Origin: an uncultured Pelagibacteraceae bacterium
Lineage (GTDB): Bacteria; Pseudomonadota; Alphaproteobacteria; Pelagibacterales; Pelagibacteraceae
Reading direction: 5' to 3'
Assembly (NCBI GenBank): GCA_902534465.1
Contig: CACAPU010000002.1
Coordinates: forward strand, 62,001-126,000
Length of the DNA: 64,000 bases
The position numbers and the translations under genes are program-made. Below are positions 8,601 through 16,984 of this stretch, one piece after another (position 1 is the stretch's first letter; every line of letters starts with the position of its first letter). The notes below the pieces were generated by a model. The model saw only the letters and a program-made list of their open reading frames with translations, was not told the DNA's origin and did not search any database.

Positions 8601-8629
8601 TTGACCCAATCAATATCTGAAGATATACA
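8601..8629 (+). promoter_or_regulatory. Strong promoter of rpsT, predicting a leaderless mRNA
   Basis: TTGACC (8601-8606), a 17-base spacer and TATACA (8624-8629) make a near-consensus promoter. Transcription should begin about seven bases later, two to four bases before or at the rpsT ATG. No Shine-Dalgarno is present before that ATG. The promoter elements are seen directly; the transcription start is inferred. Confidence 0.65.
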
Positions 8630-8638
8630 CTCACGCTA

Positions 8639-8899
8639 ATGGCAAATACTAAATCAGCAATAAAACGAACTAGAAAAATTAAAAGACAAACAGCGGTTAA
8701 TAGGTCTAGAAAAAGTCGTTTTAAGAACGCTTTAAAAAAAATGAACTCAATAATTGAAAAAAAGGACAAAAAAAAAGCTTTAGCGTTTCTTCCTAAGTTA
8801 AATTCAGAATTAATGTCAATAGCTAAAACGGGTGTTATTAAAAAACAAAATGCATCACGAAATGTTTCAAGAATTACAAAAAAAATAAACTCTCTATAA
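8639..8899 (+). CDS. rpsT: 30S ribosomal protein S20
   Basis: An 86-residue, highly basic small-subunit protein that binds 16S rRNA. The N terminus MANTKSAIKRTRKIKRQ and the C-terminal region KTGVIKKQNASRNVSRITK are characteristic of bS20 and length is standard. The start codon lies about ten bases after the -10 element, so the message is probably leaderless. No obvious intrinsic terminator follows; the downstream gap leads into dnaA. Confidence 0.97.
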   Translation: MANTKSAIKRTRKIKRQTAVNRSRKSRFKNALKKMNSIIEKKDKKKALAFLPKLNSELMSIAKTGVIKKQNASRNVSRITKKINSL

Positions 8900-9164
8900 C
8901 AACTTCTAATAAGTAGACTTCTTACATATACAACTTAAGCGTACAATTAAAGGCAATTTTACTATATCTAAAATATTTTTTAAAAAGATAACTAGATATA
9001 GAATTAGAAAACTTACATGTCAAATTCTATCTACCCCACTAGGTTGAAAAAAATTTGTATTAGATTCAATTTAAAATTTATTCAATCATAAATTTTATTT
9101 TTTTTTATTTTTATAAATAAACTTATTGCAATAAATTATTAGAAGTCTTAAGTGGAATTCCTTC
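8900..9164 (+). other. Non-coding rpsT-dnaA gap rich in inverted repeats; candidate origin or dnaA leader
   Basis: The largest clearly non-coding gap in the window. ACTTCTAATAA (8902-8912) recurs inverted at 9136-9146 near the far end. CTATATCTA (8962-8970) pairs with TAGATATAG (8993-9001). ATAGAATT (8998-9005) pairs with AATTCTAT (9023-9030) and overlaps the previous arm, so the two stems would compete. A run of almost pure A/T covers about 9060-9135. I found no convincing TTATCCACA-type DnaA boxes, so an origin is possible from position only. Confidence 0.35.
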
Positions 9165-10580
9165 ATGAAAAACAATTTACAAAATAAAAAATCGCTAGAA
9201 AAAAAAATTGATTGGCAACACATTAAAAAAGAAATGCGAGAAAAATTTGGAAATGATATTTTCGAAAGTTGGATAAAAAAGATTGAGTTAGTAGATGAAT
9301 TTCATAATTATATATTGTTTTCAGTTTCAACTAGATTTATCAGAGATTGGATAGTATCTAGGTATTTAGACCAAATATTGCAAATAATTAAAGGATACAA
9401 AAAAGATTTGGTGAGAATTGAGTTTATAATTAAAAATAGCAAGGATGTCGAAGTTGGTGAGGTTAATACATTTACTCAACAATCAAAAGAAACTAATAAC
9501 GATAATGTTTCATTTATAAAAGATACTTATCTTCAATATAATAGAATAGATCCAAACAAAAATTTTGAAAATTTTGTAACTGGTGGAAGTAATAAATTAG
9601 CATACGAGGCATCAAAAAAAGTTTCTAATGATATTGCTCATTATAATCCATTATATTTATATGGAGGAGTAGGAATGGGTAAAACTCATCTTTTAAATGC
9701 TATTGGTTTAGAATTAAAAGACAAAAATAGAGTAATGTTCATATCGGCAGAAAGATTTATGTACCAATTTGTTAAATCTATCAAATCTAATGAAATGGTA
9801 AAATTCAAAGAATATTTTAGAAATACAGATATTTTGTTAATCGATGATATTCAATTCATGAATGGCAAAGAAGCGATGCAAGAAGAATTTTTTCACACCT
9901 TCAATGCATTACTAGATAAGAATTCGCAAATAATTATTTCAGCTGACCGACCACCAAATAAACTTTCCAGAATTCAAGAAAGAATAAAATCTAGATTTTC
10001 GGGTGGCTTAGTTGTTGATATACAAAATCCTGATTATGAGCTTAGATATAAAATTATTAAATCTAAAACTGAAGAACTCAAATTATCATATTTAAATCAT
10101 GTTAATATATCTGAGGAAATTCAAAAATTTTTAAGTTCTGAGATTAAAACTAGCATCAGAGAATTAGTGGGTGCGTTGAACCGAATTATTTCTTTTACTA
10201 GAATTTATAATAAAGTTCCAAGTTTGTCCGAAGTAAAAGTTATATTGAAAGATTTGCTAAATCTTACTGAAAGTAAAGTAGATATTGATACAATCCAGAC
10301 AATAGTCTGTAAATTTTACAAAATTAGTAAAAATGAAATGCTTTCCCCAAGAAGATCTAGATATCTTGTACGACCGAGACAAGCAGCAATTTATCTTGCT
10401 AAAATGTTAACATCTAAATCATTACCGGAAATTGGTAGATCTTTTTCAAATAGAGATCATACGACTGTTATCCATTCAGTTAAAACCATTGAGAGACTAA
10501 GAAAAGAAGATAGTGAACTAAATATTAATATAGATAGTTTAAAAAATAAGATTTTGTATAATAAGGAAAATGAAGTTTAG
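9165..10580 (+). CDS. dnaA: Chromosomal replication initiator protein DnaA
   Basis: A 471-residue AAA+ initiator. Domain I opens with IDWQHIKKEMREKFG and ends near residue 95. The ATPase core carries Walker A GGVGMGKTHLL (about 167-177), Walker B ILLIDDIQF and the arginine-finger region QERIKSRFSGGLVVD. C-terminal domain IV contains the DnaA-box-binding helix-turn-helix and signature RSFSNRDHTTVIHSV. All key residues are present. The last 11 bases overlap dnaN, implying translational coupling of initiator and clamp. Confidence 0.98.
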   Translation: MKNNLQNKKSLEKKIDWQHIKKEMREKFGNDIFESWIKKIELVDEFHNYILFSVSTRFIRDWIVSRYLDQILQIIKGYKKDLVRIEFIIKNSKDVEVGEVNTFTQQSKETNNDNVSFIKDTYLQYNRIDPNKNFENFVTGGSNKLAYEASKKVSNDIAHYNPLYLYGGVGMGKTHLLNAIGLELKDKNRVMFISAERFMYQFVKSIKSNEMVKFKEYFRNTDILLIDDIQFMNGKEAMQEEFFHTFNALLDKNSQIIISADRPPNKLSRIQERIKSRFSGGLVVDIQNPDYELRYKIIKSKTEELKLSYLNHVNISEEIQKFLSSEIKTSIRELVGALNRIISFTRIYNKVPSLSEVKVILKDLLNLTESKVDIDTIQTIVCKFYKISKNEMLSPRRSRYLVRPRQAAIYLAKMLTSKSLPEIGRSFSNRDHTTVIHSVKTIERLRKEDSELNINIDSLKNKILYNKENEV

Positions 10581-11682
10581 TGTAAACCAGCAGGACCTTC
10601 AAAAATCTTTAAATTATTGTCAAGGTGTAATTGAAAAAAGAAGCACATTGCCAATCTTATCTAATGTTTTGTTGGATGTAAGTAATTCTAAATTAACTAT
10701 CACAGCAACTGATCTTGATTTAATCTTTATTCATCAAATTCCAAATGTAGAAATATTAGAAGAAGGAAAAACTACTTCCTCATCATCAATAATGTATGAT
10801 ATCGTAAGAAAGTTTTCATCAGGTAGTAAAATAAATTTTTCAAATCCCAGTGAAAATAAACTACATTTAGAATCAGATAAATCAGTTTTCAATTTAAATT
10901 GTATAAGTCCATCAGAATTTCCACTAACTGATGAAAATTTCAATGAAAATGAATTTTCTATAAAATCAAAAGAATTACTTAAATTATTAAATAAGTGTAA
11001 ATTTTCTATATCAAATGATGAGACAAGACATTATTTAAGTGGAATATTTCTACATCAGACAGAGGTTGAAGATAAAATTTTTTTAACGGCTGCAGCTACT
11101 GATAGCCATCGAATGTCTATTTCAAAAATAAGACTTCAAAATAAGGTGAAATTTGAGCAGATAATTTTACCAAAAAAAACTATTTTCCAGCTTTGCTCTT
11201 TATTAGAAGATTATGAAGGCAATGTAAAAATTTCAAACATCAAATCAAAGATAAAATTTGAGATTAATAATAGCATATTAATTTCTAAACTCATTGATGG
11301 GAAATTTCCTAATTATGTTCAAGTAATACCTAAAGAAAATCAAAAAAAATTGGAAGTTGATTTAAAATCTTTTTTAAACTCAGTAGATAGAGTTGCATCA
11401 GTTTCATTAGATAAAAAAGATGGAGTAAAATTCAACCTATCAAAGGATAATCTAGATTTATCAGTTAACAATACAAATAGCGGAGACGGTAAGGAGAGTT
11501 TAAGTGTTAAATTTGATCACGTGTTAGATATAAGTTTTAATTCTAGATACTTAATTGATGTTGCCTCTCAACTAGATGGAGATAATATTGAAATTTACTT
11601 AAAAGATACAGGTTCTCCAGCACTTATAAGAGATCCAGCTGACTTTGACAGTATTTATGTTGTAATGCCTATGAAGGGCTAA
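10570..11682 (+). CDS. dnaN: DNA polymerase III beta subunit (sliding clamp)
   Basis: A 370-residue ring-forming processivity clamp with the three-fold repeated clamp fold. The first domain starts MKFSVNQQDLQKSLN and contains KRSTLPILSNVLLDV. The C terminus SPALIRDPADFDSIYVVMPM matches the canonical ending ('P...YVVMPM') that lines the partner-binding pocket. AAGGAAA lies just before the start, inside the dnaA 3' end. No recF or gyrB follows; gyrB is 44 kb away in the window, unlike the classical dnaA-dnaN-recF-gyrB order. Confidence 0.97.
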   Translation: MKFSVNQQDLQKSLNYCQGVIEKRSTLPILSNVLLDVSNSKLTITATDLDLIFIHQIPNVEILEEGKTTSSSSIMYDIVRKFSSGSKINFSNPSENKLHLESDKSVFNLNCISPSEFPLTDENFNENEFSIKSKELLKLLNKCKFSISNDETRHYLSGIFLHQTEVEDKIFLTAAATDSHRMSISKIRLQNKVKFEQIILPKKTIFQLCSLLEDYEGNVKISNIKSKIKFEINNSILISKLIDGKFPNYVQVIPKENQKKLEVDLKSFLNSVDRVASVSLDKKDGVKFNLSKDNLDLSVNNTNSGDGKESLSVKFDHVLDISFNSRYLIDVASQLDGDNIEIYLKDTGSPALIRDPADFDSIYVVMPMKG

Positions 11683-12380
11683 TTTATCAGTTTTAATTCC
11701 TCATATATTTTATCTTCTATAAAACTTACAAATTCTTTTGATTTCATTCCCGGTTTTACAGCAGGGAGAATTGATATGGTTATGGTCTTTTTTGAAATTA
11801 ATGTTCCACTTTTGGGCCATACATTTCCAGAATTTATTGCTACTGGTTGGCAATTAATTTTTAATTCGTCATAAATTCTCCCCACTCCCTTTTTAAAAGG
11901 CAAAATTTCATTGGGCAAAACTCTCGTTCCTTGTGGAAATATAATTATTGGTCTATCTGAAATTTTTACAGAATTTTTAATTTTATCAATTAACCCTAAA
12001 TTTTCTTTACTAATTTTATTTCTGTTAATAGATATAGAGCCAATCTTTTTCAAATACCAACCAAATATAGGTATTTTGATTAATTCATGTTTTAGAATAA
12101 AAATCGGTGAATTAAAAATTGTTTGTAAATAAAAGGTTTCAAACATCGATTGATGTGAACAGGCAATAAAAAATTTTTCATTTTTGATTAGATTTTCTTT
12201 TCCTTTAATAATAATTTTTATGTTTAAAAAAAATTGTAGGCTGATACTTGCCCATTTTCCCATTAATTTTCCACCAAATAATACTATTTTAGTTGGCATT
12301 AATAATGTCGGTAGAAACAAAATTGATATTATTGAAATACCTAAAAAGAAAAAAAATAGAAATAAAAATCTTCTTATCAT
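11679..12380 (-). CDS. plsC: 1-acyl-sn-glycerol-3-phosphate acyltransferase
   Basis: A 233-residue membrane-bound acyltransferase making phosphatidate from lysophosphatidate. The N terminus is a hydrophobic anchor (FLFLFFFFLGISIISILFLP). The catalytic motif is HQSMFET, an HX4E variant rather than HX4D that is common in proteobacterial PlsC proteins. The glycerophosphate-binding motif reads FPQGTR in place of FPEGTR. It ends 4 bases inside the convergent dnaN and lies 12 bases after lysA, so it is probably the last gene of the argH transcript. Confidence 0.92.
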   Translation of the reverse strand: MIRRFLFLFFFFLGISIISILFLPTLLMPTKIVLFGGKLMGKWASISLQFFLNIKIIIKGKENLIKNEKFFIACSHQSMFETFYLQTIFNSPIFILKHELIKIPIFGWYLKKIGSISINRNKISKENLGLIDKIKNSVKISDRPIIIFPQGTRVLPNEILPFKKGVGRIYDELKINCQPVAINSGNVWPKSGTLISKKTITISILPAVKPGMKSKEFVSFIEDKIYEELKLIN

Positions 12381-12392
12381 TTTTATTAAAAA

Positions 12393-13610
12393 CTAAATTA
12401 AATCTTCTAGTTTTTGTCTTTTTTTTATAACGTTAATTTTAGAACCTTTAATTAATATTTCAGCTGGTTTTGGTCTGATATTATAGTTCGAACTTAGTGA
12501 TGAACCATAGGCTCCAACGTCACAAATAATAATATAATCATTCTCATTTAATTTTTGAAACTTATTTGTTGTCAAGAATTTATCTGTAGTTTCACAAATA
12601 GGACCGACAAAATCATAGCTTTTATTGGTCATTTTTTTTGTTTTCTTTAATGGAATAATCCTATGTTCAGCACCATACAATGCAGGTCTCATAAAATCAT
12701 TCATCGCCGCATCCATTATAATAAAATCTTTTTTTGAACTCTCTTTTATATAAATAATTTTTGAAATTAATATTGCACTATCACCTATTATTGATCTTCC
12801 AGGCTCAAAGATAATTTTAGCGCTATTTTTTTTCAAAAATTTATTTATTATTTGATTGTATTTATTAAAATCAAATTTTTTATTATCTTTATTGTAGTCA
12901 ATACCCATACCACCACCAAGGTCTATATATTCAAAATTAAAATCCACTTTTTTGATTAATTTTTCTAAAACACTAATCATTTTTTGATAAGGTTTATAAT
13001 CGAGAATTTGACTACCAATATGAACGCTTAAACACTTTAAATTCAAAAATTTTGAGTTTTTAATATATTTTGATACCTCAATAAATGTTTTTTCATTAAT
13101 CCCAAATTTATTTTCTTTCTTACCTGTCGATATTTGTTTAAGAGTTTTTGCATCAGTATTTGGATTTAATCTAATACCGATATCTACTTTTTTGTTTTTA
13201 GATTTTGCAATATCCTCAATTAATAAAATTTCACTTTTTGACTCACAATTAATTAATAGGATTTTTTTATTGATTGCGTAAACTAATTCAGACTTAGTTT
13301 TGCCTACGCCTGAAAAAACAATTTTTTTTGGACTTATCCCTGCCTTAAGAGCAATCATCAACTCACCTTTAGAAACAACATCAGCACCTAAACCATTATT
13401 TTTAATTTCCTTTAGTATCTCAACATTGGAGTTTGATTTTGTTGAAAAACAGATTATTGGAGAAAAAGATTTAAAACTTTTTTTAAAGTTTCTGATATTT
13501 TCTCGAATTCTTTTTTGTGAATAACAAAAAATTGGAGTCTCAAATCTTTGAGTTACTTTGCTCAGACTACAATTTTCGACAGTAAAAATATTATTATTAT
13601 ATTTCATCAT
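12393..13610 (-). CDS. lysA: Diaminopimelate decarboxylase
   Basis: A 405-residue PLP enzyme, fold type III, converting meso-diaminopimelate to lysine. The PLP lysine is in CFSTKSNSNVEIL. LSVHIGSQI, the phosphate-binding LGGGMGIDYN, and the second-subunit substrate motif GPICETTDKF, which includes the catalytic cysteine, are all present. The protein may start at either of two consecutive ATG codons (MMKYNNN). The start lies inside the end of the small lipoprotein gene upstream, giving the alphaproteobacterial argH-lipoprotein-lysA order. Confidence 0.96.
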   Translation of the reverse strand: MMKYNNNIFTVENCSLSKVTQRFETPIFCYSQKRIRENIRNFKKSFKSFSPIICFSTKSNSNVEILKEIKNNGLGADVVSKGELMIALKAGISPKKIVFSGVGKTKSELVYAINKKILLINCESKSEILLIEDIAKSKNKKVDIGIRLNPNTDAKTLKQISTGKKENKFGINEKTFIEVSKYIKNSKFLNLKCLSVHIGSQILDYKPYQKMISVLEKLIKKVDFNFEYIDLGGGMGIDYNKDNKKFDFNKYNQIINKFLKKNSAKIIFEPGRSIIGDSAILISKIIYIKESSKKDFIIMDAAMNDFMRPALYGAEHRIIPLKKTKKMTNKSYDFVGPICETTDKFLTTNKFQKLNENDYIIICDVGAYGSSLSSNYNIRPKPAEILIKGSKINVIKKRQKLEDLI

Positions 13611-13755
13611 CTTTTGGCATTTTAAAATCGTTGTTCGTATCTTTTATAAACATTTCACTATTGTTTAAAAATGCCTCAAATTTTGGATCATTTTTTCTAC
13701 CACAAGAAATTAGAAAAACTAGGCACATAGAAATTAAAAGTAAATTTTTTAACAT
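13597..13755 (-). CDS. Small LptM-like lipoprotein
   Basis: A 52-residue protein beginning MLKNLLLISMCLVFLISCG: a positively charged start, hydrophobic core and a lipobox (LISC) with the modified cysteine at residue 18. After the cysteine come GRKNDPKFEAF and a polar tail ending MPKDDEI. The gene fits exactly between argH and lysA. That is where alphaproteobacteria carry the small lipoprotein now called LptM, an LPS-translocon maturation factor with a similar CGRKGxP start. The family assignment rests on position and this short motif. Its last bases overlap lysA, so translation is coupled. Confidence 0.8.
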   Translation of the reverse strand: MLKNLLLISMCLVFLISCGRKNDPKFEAFLNNSEMFIKDTNNDFKMPKDDEI

Positions 13756-13757
13756 AG

Positions 13758-15146
13758 TTATTTCTTTTTATAACTTAATATCATCTTCTTTATATTCTCA
13801 AAAGAAGTTCCTCCATAAGAAACTTTAGAATTTACAGATCTTTTTAAATCAAACACTTTCAGGACATCAGATGTTAATCCTTTTTCAATTTTATTAATCT
13901 CTTTCATTGATAATTCTGACAATTGTTTTTTATTTTTTTCAGCATAATTTATGATTTTAGCGGTTTGTAGATAAGCTTTTCTAAATGGATATTTTAATTC
14001 TCTAACCATATAATCTGCTAGATCTGTTGCAGTTATATAGCCAATTTCTGCAAGTTCAATCATTCTTTTTTTATTAGGTGAAAAGTTTTTGAAAACATCA
14101 TTTAATATTATCAAAGAATTTTTTAACTGATCAAACGATGTAAAAACGATTTCTTTGTCATCTTGTAAATCTTTAAAATAAGAGAGTGGTAATCCTTTTA
14201 ATGTGGTTAACATCGAAAAAAGATTTCCAAAAACAAAACCAGTTTTGCCTCTTAAGTATTCAAGTGGATCAGGATTTTTTTTTTGAGGCATAATAGATGA
14301 TCCAGTTACTATCTTATCATTTAAACTAATTAGTTTAAACGCATCAGAATTCCAAATTATAAACTCTTCTGCAATTCTAGAAATATGCACAGCACATACA
14401 GAGCATGAATAAAGAAAATCAATCACAAAATCTCTATCAGAGACAGTATCAATTGAGTTTTTAGTTGGTTTTTTAAAACCTAGTTTTTTTGTAGTATAAA
14501 ATCTATCAATTTCAAATGAAGTACCAGTTAAAGCAGCCACACCTAGTGGATTTTCATTGATACTATCTAAATTGTTTTCAAATCTTTTTTTATCTCTATT
14601 AAACATTTCTAAATAAGCCATCAAATAATGAGCAAAAGAAACTGGTTGTGCATTTTTTAGATGAGTAAAACCTGGCATAATTGTCTCAATATTTTTCTCT
14701 GCTTTTTTTAAGATATTTTTATTTATTGAATCTATATTTTTAATTATTTCTTTATTTGCTTTTTTTAGCCAAATTTTAAAATCAGTTACAACTTGGTCGT
14801 TTCTTGATCTTGCAGTATGTATATATCCAGCATCTTCACCGATAAGTTCAAAAAGTCTTCTTTCTATATTCATGTGAATATCTTCAAGTTTATCGTTAAA
14901 AATAAATTTCTTTTTTATGATTTCATTTTTAATTCTATTCAGTCCCCAGATTATCTTGCTTTTTATTTTGAAATTAATAATTTTTTGTTTAAAGAGCATT
15001 TCAACATGCGCAGTTGATGCTTCGATATCTTCTTTATATAATCTTTTATCTATTGAAAGGGATCCACCAATTTTTTTAAATAGATTTGTTGAATTTTTCT
15101 TTATCCTAGTATTCCAAATTGGTAGATTGTTTTTATTTTTTCCCAT
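13758..15146 (-). CDS. argH: Argininosuccinate lyase
   Basis: A 462-residue member of the fumarase/aspartase superfamily that splits argininosuccinate into arginine and fumarate. HTARSRNDQV carries the conserved T/R/N substrate residues. TPGFTHLKNAQPVSFAHYL-like sequence holds the catalytic histidine segment, and the superfamily signature with the catalytic serine is GSSIMPQKKNPD. Length and start (MGKNKNNLPIW) are typical. It heads the operon argH-lipoprotein-lysA-plsC. The start codon is only 23 bases from that of the divergent thioredoxin-like gene. Confidence 0.97.
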   Translation of the reverse strand: MGKNKNNLPIWNTRIKKNSTNLFKKIGGSLSIDKRLYKEDIEASTAHVEMLFKQKIINFKIKSKIIWGLNRIKNEIIKKKFIFNDKLEDIHMNIERRLFELIGEDAGYIHTARSRNDQVVTDFKIWLKKANKEIIKNIDSINKNILKKAEKNIETIMPGFTHLKNAQPVSFAHYLMAYLEMFNRDKKRFENNLDSINENPLGVAALTGTSFEIDRFYTTKKLGFKKPTKNSIDTVSDRDFVIDFLYSCSVCAVHISRIAEEFIIWNSDAFKLISLNDKIVTGSSIMPQKKNPDPLEYLRGKTGFVFGNLFSMLTTLKGLPLSYFKDLQDDKEIVFTSFDQLKNSLIILNDVFKNFSPNKKRMIELAEIGYITATDLADYMVRELKYPFRKAYLQTAKIINYAEKNKKQLSELSMKEINKIEKGLTSDVLKVFDLKRSVNSKVSYGGTSFENIKKMILSYKKK

Positions 15147-15169
15147 GATATCTAATTAACTTAATTTAT

Positions 15170-15700
15170 ATGAAAACCATTTTTTTTAATTATCTTATAG
15201 TAATATTTTACTTAATATCATTTAGCGTCTCATATTCAATAGAACCTCCAGAAATTAAGAATCTTTTAGTACATAAAGATAAGAAAAAAATTGAAAATAT
15301 AGAGTTTATCAAATCTAAAGACCAAAAAGTAAGTTTAGATATTTATAAATCTAACCCACTTATAATAAATTTCTGGGCGACTTGGTGTACACCCTGTAAA
15401 AAAGAAATGCCCTCTTTGGATAAGCTTAAAACTTTAAGTGAATTTAAAAACATAAATATTATTCCAATAAATATTGGTGGAGACAAATATGAAAAATCAA
15501 AAAAATTTTTCAATGAACTTAATATTATTAATCTTGAAATATTTACAGGATCTGGTCCAGAGTTTTCACAGCTATTTAAACTTCGAGGACTACCAACAAC
15601 AATATTAATTGACAGAAATGGTTTTGAAGTTGGAAGAATAGTTGGTTATATAGACTTTGATGATCAATCGTTGATTGATTGGATATCAAAAAAATTATGA
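15170..15700 (+). CDS. TlpA/ResA-like exported thioredoxin-fold protein
   Basis: A 176-residue protein with an N-terminal signal or anchor segment (FFNYLIVIFYLISFSVSYS) and a thioredoxin fold. The active site WATWCTPCKKEMPSL has C73 and C76, and the cis-proline loop is RGLPTTILID. This is the TlpA/ResA subclass that reduces periplasmic disulfides, often for cytochrome c maturation; no cytochrome genes adjoin it here. The stop overlaps the next gene's start as ATGA, so the two are coupled. In most alphaproteobacteria a TlpA protein is likewise divergent from argH. Confidence 0.9.
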   Translation: MKTIFFNYLIVIFYLISFSVSYSIEPPEIKNLLVHKDKKKIENIEFIKSKDQKVSLDIYKSNPLIINFWATWCTPCKKEMPSLDKLKTLSEFKNINIIPINIGGDKYEKSKKFFNELNIINLEIFTGSGPEFSQLFKLRGLPTTILIDRNGFEVGRIVGYIDFDDQSLIDWISKKL

Positions 15701-16353
15701 ATTTTTCTTTAAATACAATTATTATAAAACCTGAAAATAATGAGCAAATAAAAAATGCAATAATTTTACTTCATGGATATGGAGGTGATGGCAGGGATAT
15801 AAGTATGCTAACCTTAAATTGGAAAAGATTTTTAAAAAACACAGTTTTTCTATGTCCAGATGCTCCAGAAAGATGCGGTATAAATCCATCAGGTTATCAA
15901 TGGTTTGATTTAAATACAGAAGATTCAGAATTTATACTTAATGAGTCTAAAAAAGCTGAGAATATTTTAATAAATTATATTTCAGAGGTTAGAAATTATT
16001 TTAATTTAGAATATTCAAAGATATGTTTATCAGGATTTAGTCAGGGATGTATGATGTCTTTAAATGTTGGGCTCACATCTAAAGAAGAATTTAGTTGTAT
16101 TGTGGGATTCTCTGGTAAAATTATAGATATGAAAGATCTTTCCTCTAGAATAAAAAATAAAACTAATATTTTAATGATACACGGTGAAAATGATACAATT
16201 GTGCCACCCAATTATTTACTTGAAGCTGAGGATTTTTTTATAAGAAATAAAGTTGAAATTGAAACAATAATGATAAAAAACTGCGATCATCATATACCTT
16301 TAGAAGCATCTAGTGCGGCATTAAATTTTATAAAAAAAAAATTATTAACTTAA
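15697..16353 (+). CDS. Phospholipase/carboxylesterase, alpha/beta hydrolase
   Basis: About 218 residues of the AphB-like carboxylesterase/phospholipase family. The oxyanion region is ILLHGYGGDGRD, the nucleophile elbow GFSQGCMMS, the acid HGENDTIVP and the catalytic histidine DHHIPLEA. No signal peptide is present, so it acts in the cytoplasm. I take the ATG that overlaps the thioredoxin gene's TGA; the longer open frame would start at TTG. Physiological substrate unknown, most likely short-chain esters or lysophospholipids by family. Confidence 0.88.
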   Translation: MNFSLNTIIIKPENNEQIKNAIILLHGYGGDGRDISMLTLNWKRFLKNTVFLCPDAPERCGINPSGYQWFDLNTEDSEFILNESKKAENILINYISEVRNYFNLEYSKICLSGFSQGCMMSLNVGLTSKEEFSCIVGFSGKIIDMKDLSSRIKNKTNILMIHGENDTIVPPNYLLEAEDFFIRNKVEIETIMIKNCDHHIPLEASSAALNFIKKKLLT

Positions 16354-16399
16354 TAAATCATAATTATAAAATTAGTAATATTGATAAAAAATATATTTA

Positions 16400-16984
16400 A
16401 TGTATGTTTTAAATATGATTGAGTTATCTGATCAAAACATCTCATTAGAAAAGTGTCCAGCATTAGTTTTAAATGCAGATTATAGACCTTTAAGTTATTA
16501 TCCACTTTCATTGTGGAGCTGGCAAGACTCTATAAAATCTGTTTTCTTAGATAGAGTTTCTATTGTCAGTTACTATGATAGACAAATTAGAAGTCCTTCT
16601 TTTAGTATGAAACTCCCAAGTGTAATTGCATTAAAATCCTATATTCGACCACAATCTAATCCAAACTTTACTAGGTTTAATGTTTTTTTAAGAGATAAAT
16701 TTAGCTGTCAATATTGTGGTAGTAAAAATGAACTAACTTTTGATCACTTACTGCCTAGATCAAAAGGTGGAAAAACTGATTGGGATAACGTTGTAACAGC
16801 TTGCTCAGCTTGCAATGTTAAAAAAGGTGGAAGGCTTATAAAAGACTCAGGTATGACCCTTAACCAGTGGCCTTTTCAACCGACAACAGAAGACCTTCAT
16901 AAAAATGGAAAGAATTTCCCACCAAATTTTTTGCATAAAAGTTGGATGGACTATTTATACTGGGATGTTGAACTTGAACCTTAA
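16400..16984 (+). CDS. HNH endonuclease family protein
   Basis: A 194-residue protein with a C-terminal HNH domain: FSCQYCG provides the first zinc CxxC, FDHLLPRSKGG the catalytic histidine, WDNVVTAC the asparagine, and CSACNVKKG the second CxxC. The N-terminal half (CPALVLNADYRPLSYYPLS) is the standard extension of a chromosomal HNH family that is nearly universal in alphaproteobacteria and is not linked to mobile elements. The biological role is undefined. A second in-frame ATG five codons in is also a possible start. It converges with coq7 without overlap. Confidence 0.9.
   Translation: MYVLNMIELSDQNISLEKCPALVLNADYRPLSYYPLSLWSWQDSIKSVFLDRVSIVSYYDRQIRSPSFSMKLPSVIALKSYIRPQSNPNFTRFNVFLRDKFSCQYCGSKNELTFDHLLPRSKGGKTDWDNVVTACSACNVKKGGRLIKDSGMTLNQWPFQPTTEDLHKNGKNFPPNFLHKSWMDYLYWDVELEP

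Noticed and set aside
11679..12380. plsC catalytic motif HX4E instead of HX4D as a possible inactivation
   Set aside because: The HQSxxET form is widespread in proteobacterial PlsC proteins, so it is a normal variant.
13631..13828. Plus-strand frame of 65 codons between lysA and argH
   Set aside because: The minus-strand frame here has a proper lipobox and the expected operon position; the plus-strand frame lacks a ribosome site and overlaps argH.
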